This document shows positions 1 through 5,582 of a stretch of 5,649 bases of DNA, piece after piece. Both the position numbers and the translations under genes were made by a program. The stretch spans positions 1-5,649 of the forward strand of contig CAZOYN010000053.1 in NCBI GenBank assembly GCA_964584135.1, written 5' to 3'. The first letter of the stretch is position 1, and the number at the start of each line of letters is the position of its first letter. This DNA comes from CAZOYN01 sp964584135 (GTDB lineage Bacteria; Patescibacteriota; Saccharimonadia; Saccharimonadales; UBA4665). The notes beneath the pieces were generated by a model. The model was not told the DNA's origin, made no database searches, and worked only from the letters and a program-made list of their open reading frames with translations.

Positions 1-1095
1 TAGACCCACAATGCCAACTTCCTGGCCAACCTGGAGAAAGTAATTTTCGGCAATGCGCGGTGTGTGGTTAGTATTGCGGAACGAACCCGGCCCAGCGGTA
101 CCCGGGCCGCGGCCTAAAGGCTCATGCATAATTTCTCGACTGGCTGCTTCAATTTCGGCTGCCCGATTAAAGTTAGAACTATGCAACGAGCGAGATTGTG
201 AATCGGTATGAAAGACAATGTTTTGAAAGTGACTATTATGCCGAAAGGCCACAAATAGTCCGCTAACCACAATTACTAGCCCAATAAGGCTCAATACAAT
301 CCACCGGCGCCAGTGATTCCACAAAATAAAACTTGCAAACAACGCTACACTCAAGCCGGTACCAATATAAGCACTGCGTGAATAGGTGAAGTACAACACG
401 ATAACACTAGCCGCTACTAGCCCCCACCACTTTTTGTCTTTGGCCTTCAAAGCCAGACCAACGGCTAAGCTAATAATTAAAACTAAATAGGCGCCCAGTG
501 GGTTTGGCCCCCGCAGTGTCGATTGCACACGGACATACTGAGCTTTTTGGTCAACCAGTTGATACGCCGGGATGGTTTGGGGACCATAGCCAAAGTGAGT
601 AAGAAAGCCTGGGCTGAGCACGAAGTGCTGCAGTAGGCCAAAGACAACGACGATTACGGCTGGCACTAAGATCCATTGCCGCCATTGACGCAAGGATTTA
701 CTGCGGGCAGCTAGCGCGCTAACGATGCCAAAAAAGATAAGGAACTGATTGTTGTTAAGCCACGCATAGATCAAGGCGTTCAGAGTAACCTGATGGTTGT
801 GTAGCGCCACGGTGCCGATGAGAAGCTGCAATAAAACGTAGGCTGTAATCAGGCCTGCCAGCCAGTTGTGTTTTAGCCAGTCACGCAGTTTGGCATCACG
901 AAGCGTAATGTACAGCGTTGCAATAAAAATGGGTATGAGCAGGAGGTCTTTCCAAATCCGAGACAAATCCAGGTGCTGAAAATTACTGCCGAGCCAGGTA
1001 GTCAGCAACGCGTGGAACGGCAGTAACGCCAGGATAACAATCACACCAGCAGCTAAGGTTTGGGTAATAAACTTAAGCGTTTTGGTTTGGGTCAT
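1..1095 (-). CDS. O-antigen ligase/polymerase-like membrane protein (Wzy_C superfamily), 3' end cut off
   Basis: Reading the minus strand from the ATG at 1095 gives 365 uninterrupted residues running off the window edge, so the C-terminus is missing. About nine hydrophobic segments are visible (roughly residues 14-33, 50-65, 78-97, 112-130, 140-158, 198-217, 224-240, 243-260, 264-284), followed by a large polar loop (about 285-350) and the start of another membrane segment. Family-like signatures are RGPNPLGAYL (195-204), FTYSRSAYIG (236-245), GRGPG (328-332) and ENYFLQVGQEVGIVGL (350-365). The last matches the family pattern around (H)N-x-(Y/F)-L-Q-x3-E-x-G-x-x-G. Members of this superfamily polymerise lipid-linked glycan repeats or transfer glycans to lipid or protein acceptors at the outer face of the membrane. 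Which of these applies cannot be told here. The start is firm: the frame meets a stop upstream with no other ATG, GTG or TTG, although ribosome-site support is weak (GAGGA 14 nt away). It is divergent from the sugar-phosphotransferase gene. Confidence 0.85.
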   Translation of the reverse strand, partial: MTQTKTLKFITQTLAAGVIVILALLPFHALLTTWLGSNFQHLDLSRIWKDLLLIPIFIATLYITLRDAKLRDWLKHNWLAGLITAYVLLQLLIGTVALHNHQVTLNALIYAWLNNNQFLIFFGIVSALAARSKSLRQWRQWILVPAVIVVVFGLLQHFVLSPGFLTHFGYGPQTIPAYQLVDQKAQYVRVQSTLRGPNPLGAYLVLIISLAVGLALKAKDKKWWGLVAASVIVLYFTYSRSAYIGTGLSVALFASFILWNHWRRWIVLSLIGLVIVVSGLFVAFRHNSHFQNIVFHTDSQSRSLHSSNFNRAAEIEAASREIMHEPLGRGPGTAGPGSFRNTNHTPRIAENYFLQVGQEVGIVGL

Positions 1096-1131
1096 TGGCC
1101 TAAGTTTATTCCTCGGTTTTGTTAAGTGAAA

Positions 1132-1245
1132 GTGCTTTGCGCTCCACCGAAGCCGGCATTAGGCGAGGAAGCATACCTGAATGGTACGTTGACGAGCAGC
1201 ATGCTGGCTGTAGGTAGCGCATAGCGCTTGAGGCTGGAACAGAGG
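1132..1245 (+). repeat. Leader-like structured element, copy A
   Basis: This stretch, in the gap between the divergent genes, aligns colinearly with 2745-2887. Shared blocks in order are GTGCTT, CAC-x-GAAGCC, GCGAG, AGC, TAC, TGGTACG-x-TGA, CGA, GCTG, AGCG, GCGC, GAG-x-CTG and GCTGGA. The spacing between blocks is similar in both copies. Possible hairpins are GTG/CAC (1132-1134 with 1145-1147), AGCATACC/GGTACGTT around a 5-nt loop (1170-1177 with 1183-1190, one A-C mismatch), and GCTG/TAGC (1207-1210 with 1215-1218). A competing hairpin AGCGC/GCGCT lies at 1216-1228, and CAGCATGCTG at 1197-1206 is a perfect palindrome. The element ends just before the sugar-phosphotransferase start, the same position copy B holds before the glycosyltransferase. 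A cis-acting leader RNA is an inference; a dispersed DNA repeat is the alternative. Confidence 0.5.
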
Positions 1246-1262
1246 AAAAAACTGAGGCCATA

Positions 1263-2726
1263 GTGTTACAATCTAGTATAGCGATTATGAAAAATAATGC
1301 CTCACTGATCTACGGCCTCTGTCTTATTGTGGGGGATTTCTTGGCCTTGGTTGCCGCGTTTGTGGGCGCCTACATTCTGCGTGTCACGCTTGACGCCCGC
1401 CCGCTGATTGAAGCCATTCCGGCGCGGACCTACCTGACCGTGTTTCTGACGCTACTGCCGTTCTGGATTATTATCTTTGCCTTGCTTGGCCTCTACAGCA
1501 ATAACATTAATGAGAAGCGCTTTAGCGAACTCGGCCGCCTCTTTATTGGCTCGTTTATTGGTTTATTGTTTGTCATTGGCTACAACTTTGTGTCCAACAA
1601 GCCCATTTTTCCAGCGCGGCTGGTGCCAGCCTACGGTTTTATGTTGGCTTTTTTGTTCTTGGTTGTTTTCCGCAATCTACTGCGAGTCATTCGCATCACC
1701 CTCTATGGCTACGGCTTTGGCATTTATAACGTTTTGATCATTGGCAATACGCCAGTCACTGAAGAGTTAGTTACCTCGCTCATCGATAGCCGTCACTCGG
1801 GCTACCGCATTGTAGGGTTGGTCGGTGCCAATCAGCGTCTTCACAATCGTCATCCCAACATTCCCATTTTCAAAGAGTTCGCCCAGGCCCTGCACAAAAT
1901 TGGTCCGGATAATGTGCAAAACATTGTCCAAACCGAACTCTACGCTGACCCCGCAGATAACAGCACCATTCTGGCTTATGCTCAGGAGCACCACATTGCC
2001 TATCGCTTTATTCCGGGCAATACCGAATTGTTTGTCGGGAACATTGAGGTTGAGCTTTTTCGCTCAGTGCCGGTCATTGCTGTGCACCAAACGCCACTGG
2101 TTGGCTGGGGCCGGTTGGCCAAGCGGCTTTTTGACCTGCTGGTCAGTACGCTGCTCATCATTATTACCTCACCAATTATGATTGTGCTGGCACTACTTGT
2201 TAAGCTGGCTGATGGCGGCGAAGTTTTCTTTCGTCAACAGCGCCTGACGCGCTTCAACTACAAATTTAACGTCTTTAAGTTTCGCACTATGCGCCGCGGC
2301 TATAGTGGCCTCACGCCCGAGCAAGCGTTTGCCAAAATGGGCCAACCAGATCTTATTAAACGCTACCGTTCCAATGGAGATTTTCTGAATGACGATCCTC
2401 GCCTCACCCGCCTGGGCCGGTGGCTGCGGCGCACCAGTCTGGATGAATTACCACAGCTGTTTAATGTGTTTCGAGGTGAACTAAGTTTGGTGGGACCACG
2501 CGCTTTAATTCCGGCCGAGCTGGAAGTCTATGCCAAGCGCCACGCTATTTTGAGTGTTAAGTCGGGCCTGACCGGGCTGGCGCAGGTGTCAGGACGGCGC
2601 AATATTTCCTTTGATGAACGGCGCCGGCTCGATATGTACTACGCCCAGAACTGGACGTTCTGGCTTGATCTGGTAATTCTGCTCAAAACAATTCGGGTGG
2701 TTTTGTCGGGCGAAGGGGCTAAGTAA
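1263..2726 (+). CDS. Polyprenyl-phosphate sugar-phosphotransferase (WbaP/WcaJ/CpsE-like)
   Basis: The predicted role is transfer of a sugar-1-phosphate from a nucleotide sugar to undecaprenyl phosphate at the inner membrane, the first step of exopolysaccharide or glycan repeat synthesis. The 487 residues fit the usual length of long-form members. Four membrane helices lie near residues 15-40, 58-78, 93-110 and 122-140. A Rossmann-like domain follows (about 150-270, with YNVLIIGN at 155-162). The catalytic bacterial sugar transferase domain begins with KRLFDLLVS (287-295), a membrane-inserted helix. Its motifs include FKFRTM (338-343), TSLDELPQ (391-398) with the catalytic pair D394-E395, SLVGPR (408-413) and GLTGLAQVSGR (435-445). 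The sugar specificity is not readable. GTG 1263 is preceded by GAGG at 5 nt spacing; an alternative start is ATG 1287 (479 residues), which gives a more typical N-terminus (MKNNASL) but has no ribosome site. The gene lies upstream of the glycosyltransferase on the same strand, with no terminator visible between them. Confidence 0.93.
   Translation: MLQSSIAIMKNNASLIYGLCLIVGDFLALVAAFVGAYILRVTLDARPLIEAIPARTYLTVFLTLLPFWIIIFALLGLYSNNINEKRFSELGRLFIGSFIGLLFVIGYNFVSNKPIFPARLVPAYGFMLAFLFLVVFRNLLRVIRITLYGYGFGIYNVLIIGNTPVTEELVTSLIDSRHSGYRIVGLVGANQRLHNRHPNIPIFKEFAQALHKIGPDNVQNIVQTELYADPADNSTILAYAQEHHIAYRFIPGNTELFVGNIEVELFRSVPVIAVHQTPLVGWGRLAKRLFDLLVSTLLIIITSPIMIVLALLVKLADGGEVFFRQQRLTRFNYKFNVFKFRTMRRGYSGLTPEQAFAKMGQPDLIKRYRSNGDFLNDDPRLTRLGRWLRRTSLDELPQLFNVFRGELSLVGPRALIPAELEVYAKRHAILSVKSGLTGLAQVSGRRNISFDERRRLDMYYAQNWTFWLDLVILLKTIRVVLSGEGAK
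1264..1272 (+). promoter_or_regulatory. Possible extended -10 promoter (TGTTACAAT)
   Basis: TG-N-TACAAT matches an extended -10 box in five of six hexamer positions. No -35 box is visible at 16-18 nt. If used, transcription would begin near 1279, making GTG 1263 untranslated and leaving a very short leader before ATG 1287. It resembles the TGCTACACT motif ahead of the riboswitch. It conflicts with the idea that copy A is transcribed as the leader of this gene, so at most one reading is fully right. Confidence 0.25.
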
Positions 2727-2744
2727 TGCTGATCAACTTCAGTT

Positions 2745-2887
2745 GTGCTTGGATGCAGCGCACGGAAGCCAGGAGGAGCGAGTGAGCCGTACAAGTGGTA
2801 CGGTGAACGAACGACAGACGCCAGCTGACACAGCGATGCGCCAAGAGCCTGCCGGCATGTCCGGCTCTGCGGGGCAGCTGGACAAGG
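2745..2887 (+). repeat. Leader-like structured element, copy B
   Basis: This second copy of the element at 1132-1245 fills the gap between the sugar-phosphotransferase and glycosyltransferase genes. Hairpins seen are GTGC/GCAC (2745-2748 with 2760-2763), CCGTAC/GTACGG around AAGTG (2787-2792 with 2798-2803, extendable by a G-T pair), and GCTG/CAGC (2824-2827 with 2831-2834). The last of these competes with a longer-range CCAGCTG/CAGCTGG helix (2821-2827 with 2875-2881). Relative to copy A there is an insertion of about 30 nt that includes the 3' arm of an AGAGCC/GGCTCT hairpin (2844-2849 with 2863-2868). The stretch has no stop in the frame of the downstream gene and contains AGGAGG (2771-2776) 5 nt before an in-frame GTG (2782), so an N-terminal extension of the protein is a real competing explanation. 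Confidence 0.5.
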
Positions 2888-2895
2888 CGACACAA

Positions 2896-3969
2896 TTGAA
2901 GGTGGCTATTGTTCACGATTGGCTTATTGGCGGTGGTGCTGAGCAGGTTGTTCTGGCGCTGCACGAAATGTATCCCGATGCGCCTATTTATACCTCATAC
3001 TGCTCGCCCCAGTGGCGCACCAAATTAGACGGAAAAGTAATTACTGGCTATTTGCAGTACTGGCCGTTTTCAGTGCTTCGCAAGTTTGTGCCGCTGCTGC
3101 GCCTATGGTGGTTTCGCGGCCTGGATTTAAGCGGCTATGATGTGGTTATTAGCAGCACCGGCAATGGCGAGGCCAAGCAAATTCGTGTACCAAAAGGTAC
3201 GAAACACATTTGTTACTGCCACAGTCCGACGCATTTCTATTGGCGCCACTATGACCAGTATCTGCATTCACCCGGCTTTGGCTTTTTTAACCCGTTGGCT
3301 CGTTTGGGGCTCAAGTTGCTCGTCGGTCCACTGCGCAAAAAGGACTACGGTGCAGCGCAGCGGGTTGATTACTTTATTGCCAACTCCGCTCACATTCAGG
3401 CTGACATTAAGCAGTTCTACGGCCGCGACTCGGTCGTCATTCATCCGCCAGTAGACATTGCTCGGTTCGAAAAAGTTTCAAGCAAGGAACGGCGCGGCTT
3501 TGTGACGGTCGGGCGACAAACTGGCTACAAGCATACCGATATTTTGGTACAAGCCTGCACGAAACTTAATGTGCCATTAACGGTTGTCGGGCGCGGGCCG
3601 GAGCATGAAAATTTGGTTCGCCTGGCCGGACCAACTATTACATTTGACACCAACGCTACTGATGAGGAAGTGGCATACTACATGGCCTCGGCCGAGGCTT
3701 TTTTGTTTGCAGCCGAAGAAGACTTTGGCATTACCCCAGTGGAAGCTATGGCTGCCGGCACGCCACTTATTGCTTACAAAGCCGGTGGTGCTTTGGACTA
3801 TGTGGTGGAGGGCGAAACTGGTTTGTTCTTTAGTGAGCAGACTGCTGAATCTGTCGCAGGTGCCCTACAAAAATTTGATGCGAGCCACTTCGACACCAAA
3901 AAAATCCAAGCCAAAGCTGCCGAATTTAGCCCAGATGCATTCACGCAAAAAATACTACATATAGCGTAA
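2896..3969 (+). CDS. GT4 family glycosyltransferase (mannosyltransferase-like)
   Basis: A 357-residue GT-B fold glycosyltransferase, expected to act at the cytoplasmic face and add a sugar from a nucleotide donor to the lipid-linked glycan begun by the upstream gene product. The N-terminal domain opens with MKVAIVHDWLIGGGAEQVV (residues 1-19, reading the TTG as Met), including the glycine loop at 12-16. It continues with DAPIYTSYC (28-36), YDVVISSTGNGEAK (81-94), CYCHSPTHFYWRHYDQYL (106-123) and VIHPPVD (181-187). The C-terminal domain carries FVTVGR (202-207), VVGRGPE (230-236) and the E-x7-E donor-site motif E275...E283 within EEDFGITPVEAMAAGTP. This pattern is typical of WbaZ-like enzymes; the donor is often GDP-mannose, but that is inferred. 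The TTG start is chosen because family members begin exactly there; AAGG lies 8 nt upstream. GTG 2782, with a perfect AGGAGG 5 nt before it, would add 38 polar residues with no recognisable domain. Confidence 0.9.
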   Translation: MKVAIVHDWLIGGGAEQVVLALHEMYPDAPIYTSYCSPQWRTKLDGKVITGYLQYWPFSVLRKFVPLLRLWWFRGLDLSGYDVVISSTGNGEAKQIRVPKGTKHICYCHSPTHFYWRHYDQYLHSPGFGFFNPLARLGLKLLVGPLRKKDYGAAQRVDYFIANSAHIQADIKQFYGRDSVVIHPPVDIARFEKVSSKERRGFVTVGRQTGYKHTDILVQACTKLNVPLTVVGRGPEHENLVRLAGPTITFDTNATDEEVAYYMASAEAFLFAAEEDFGITPVEAMAAGTPLIAYKAGGALDYVVEGETGLFFSEQTAESVAGALQKFDASHFDTKKIQAKAAEFSPDAFTQKILHIA

Positions 3970-3977
3970 GCGTGGCG

Positions 3978-3986
3978 TGCTACACT
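3978..3986 (+). promoter_or_regulatory. Extended -10 promoter for the riboswitch transcript
   Basis: TGCTACACT fits TG-N-TAnnnT, an extended -10 box, starting 9 nt after the glycosyltransferase stop codon. No convincing -35 box is seen. The predicted start near 3993 would place the riboswitch aptamer at the 5' end of the transcript, as expected. No terminator is visible between the glycosyltransferase stop and this site, so read-through from upstream is also possible. Confidence 0.45.
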
Positions 3987-4091
3987 ACTAAAGTTAACAA
4001 CAAAAAACGCTGGAAGTCCGGTGAGAATCCGGGACAGTGCCGCTACGGTGATACAAGCTAAGCTTGTGAGTCCGACACAGCCAAATAATCC

Positions 4092-4130
4092 CGAGCAGGA
4101 ACACTATGTTGTATTCAAGGCCCCTGCTCG
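4092..4130 (+). promoter_or_regulatory. Antiterminator helix of the riboswitch
   Basis: CGAGCAGG (4092-4099) is perfectly complementary to CCTGCTCG (4123-4130), an 8-bp helix enclosing a 23-nt loop. It consumes the 5' arm of the terminator, so the two cannot form together. It sits where P13 of cobalamin riboswitches is found, so it may also be the helix whose loop contacts L5. I could not find a convincing loop-loop pairing. Confidence 0.7.
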
Positions 4131-4149
4131 AGAAAGAGTAGGGGTTTTT
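4121..4149 (+). terminator. Regulated intrinsic terminator that also masks the ribosome site
   Basis: CCCCTGCTC (4121-4129), loop GAGAAA and GAGTAGGGG (4136-4144) form nine pairs including one G-T, followed by five T residues (4145-4149). The AGGGG of the 3' arm (4140-4144) lies 7 nt before ATG 4152 and is the only Shine-Dalgarno candidate for that gene. Closing the hairpin should therefore both stop transcription and hide the ribosome site. Confidence 0.85.
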
Positions 4150-4151
4150 AA

Positions 4152-5582
4152 ATGGCCGTCGCAGCCGAACAACAAACATATGTAAACGTCGATAACCTGG
4201 CTCATGTGGCGGATGCTCGCCAAGCAGTAAGAGAGCACGCCTGGGCACTTGTTTATAAACGCGAGCAGCTGCTAGCCAGTGGCGAGGCTCAAAGCGTGCC
4301 GCTGACTATTGATGCCCTATCGACCGCTGATGAGGTTCTGGCGGCAAAAGCAGGGAGCGCAGAATATCATGAACGACTCGATGGCCTGCAGTTAGATTGC
4401 CGGCGGTTAGTAGCGGAGTGGTACCGTAAAAAACGTCCAGAATATTTTCCACCCTCGCGGCATTTTTTTGATGCCGCCACCGGCGACTTCTATTCACATG
4501 GACTATCGATTCGGCAAATGACCGAGAATGGTCTGAGGCCAATTGATAATGATCCGGAAGAAGAGGCGCGGCGGGTCAATGAACGTGTTGAAAACGAAAC
4601 GCCGCTACTAATGCGCAAGCTCGGCGGCGTGGCTCTAGCAGGTGCGGCGCTGCGGACAATTTCGGAATGTACCGATAAAGCGATCTCCGATTATCAGCAC
4701 GACAAGGCCAGTGGTGCCAGGCACCGTGGTTACGGCGGCTATGTGCCTGAGAAAGAAAAACTTATGATCCGTGATATGCGTTTTGATGAGGTTAGCGAGG
4801 ATCGGTTCGAGGAACAACTTGGTCTGCCGGGAATCTACATTAATCACTACGTGATTCAACAAGCACTGAAACGGCGTGATGTTAATGCGGGCAAGCTAAC
4901 CAAGACCGAACTCCATGGCACGCAGTTATTAGTGCGGGATGATCTCATGGAATTTGCTCAATTGCTGGATGATGTCGCCAGTGAAGAATGGTGCGTCAAC
5001 CTATTTATGGGCGAGGTAGTGCCAAGCAACTACCAGAAAGACTACGCAGGTTTCCGTGCCGAGGCTCTGCGTCGTCAGGAGAGGTTACAAGATCTGGCTG
5101 GTCACGTGACGACATTTATTCTGGATCTGGCGGCGGATGGCTTTGATCGCCGTAAAGCTCCCGCGCACGTTGAAGCCTTCGTGAAGAAACTTTTACTGGA
5201 AGAAGCTAAGGCGGACTTTGACATCGCGGTTCAGATGTTTGATGAGCAGACCGCAGTTGGCCTACAAGAAGTCGTCCGTCTTGAGCAAATAGGTGAAATG
5301 CAGGCAGCGTTTGCGCTTTGGCAAGAGGTTGAAAAACAAGCACCAGGCGGTGGCTACTGCAGTGGTGGCAGTTGCGGGCTGGAGAGTGTTGATCTTTTTG
5401 GCCCAGAAGGCGAAGAACTTTCAGAACAATTAGAGGCCGAGCCCGGCGATACTGTCGTGCGCGACAAAGAACGTTCGTGCCGGCGGTGTCAGCGTAAATC
5501 CGTCGTCTACGCCTACAATAAGAGCAAGGTTAATAAGTACTGCGAAAGTTGCGGTGCTTTTGAATCAAAAAGGACGCGCTAA
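4152..5582 (+). CDS. B12-riboswitch-controlled protein of unknown function with C-terminal zinc ribbon
   Basis: I do not recognise this 476-residue protein. It has no signal peptide and appears soluble; a short small-residue hydrophobic stretch (about 157-168) looks like part of a helix and not a membrane anchor. Most of it (about 15-95 and 205-395) is charged and probably helical. The segment EWYRKKRPEYFPPSRHFFD (89-107) is rich in aromatic and basic residues. Near the end are a glycine-rich CSGGSC motif (C403, C408) and a CxxC-x17-CxxC set (C443, C446, C464, C467) in a basic setting, typical of a zinc ribbon that binds nucleic acid or protein. ATG 4152 is supported by AGGGG 7 nt upstream, placed inside the regulatory hairpin. 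The cobalamin riboswitch implies a link to B12 uptake, a B12-dependent enzyme or its B12-independent substitute, but no known catalytic motif is visible. Another gene begins directly after the stop codon, so the two are probably an operon. Confidence 0.9.
   Translation: MAVAAEQQTYVNVDNLAHVADARQAVREHAWALVYKREQLLASGEAQSVPLTIDALSTADEVLAAKAGSAEYHERLDGLQLDCRRLVAEWYRKKRPEYFPPSRHFFDAATGDFYSHGLSIRQMTENGLRPIDNDPEEEARRVNERVENETPLLMRKLGGVALAGAALRTISECTDKAISDYQHDKASGARHRGYGGYVPEKEKLMIRDMRFDEVSEDRFEEQLGLPGIYINHYVIQQALKRRDVNAGKLTKTELHGTQLLVRDDLMEFAQLLDDVASEEWCVNLFMGEVVPSNYQKDYAGFRAEALRRQERLQDLAGHVTTFILDLAADGFDRRKAPAHVEAFVKKLLLEEAKADFDIAVQMFDEQTAVGLQEVVRLEQIGEMQAAFALWQEVEKQAPGGGYCSGGSCGLESVDLFGPEGEELSEQLEAEPGDTVVRDKERSCRRCQRKSVVYAYNKSKVNKYCESCGAFESKRTR

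Larger units (their letters stand above)
4005..4151 (+). promoter_or_regulatory. Cobalamin (B12) riboswitch, compact form
   Basis: The conserved core elements of the cobalamin riboswitch family appear in order. GCTGG (4009-4013) pairs with CAGC (4078-4081) to close the core, and GGAAGTCCGG is followed by TGAGAAT and CCGGGAC (P4, 4016-4035). Next come GCCGCTACGGTGA (4039-4051) and the B12-box-like GAGTCCGACACAGCC (4068-4082). Between the last two lies a single hairpin ACAAGC-TAA-GCTTGT (4053-4067) in place of the large peripheral domain of class I AdoCbl riboswitches, so a class II-like compact aptamer is plausible. The expression platform (4090-4151) has alternative antiterminator and terminator helices and reaches the start codon of the 476-residue protein. 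The exact cobalamin form bound and the direction of control are not readable from one sequence. Confidence 0.85.

Noticed and set aside
1115..1130. Integron attC-like core site (GTTAAGT)
   Set aside because: The 7-mer is too degenerate, no paired opposite core site is present at suitable spacing, and there is no integrase or gene cassette.
1185..1190. Extended -10 box in TGGTACGTT (and TGGTACGGT in copy B)
   Set aside because: The hexamers are poor, there is no -35 box, and conservation is better explained by the 3' arm of the shared hairpin.
1207..1224. JUMPstart/ops-like sequence (GGTAGCG) near a polysaccharide gene, suggesting RfaH-type control
   Set aside because: Only the 3' part of the ops core matches, the corresponding part of copy B does not preserve it, and the repeat alignment explains the segment better.
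1477..1737. Open frames overlapping the real genes on both strands (for example 1477-1737, 1825-2181, 3137-3454 and 3584-3964 plus; 1767-1994, 2639-2893, 2719-2964, 4306-4542 and 4635-4862 minus)
   Set aside because: They lie wholly or largely over well-supported genes or the leader element, encode compositionally odd peptides with no recognisable motifs, and lack convincing starts.
2743..2781. Start of the glycosyltransferase at TTG 2743
   Set aside because: There is no ribosome site, the start would lie in the repeat element, and homology begins only at residue 1 of the TTG 2896 start.
3994..4248. Minus-strand open frame across the riboswitch
   Set aside because: It is the complement of the aptamer, the expression platform and the beginning of the 476-residue gene, which fully explain the sequence.
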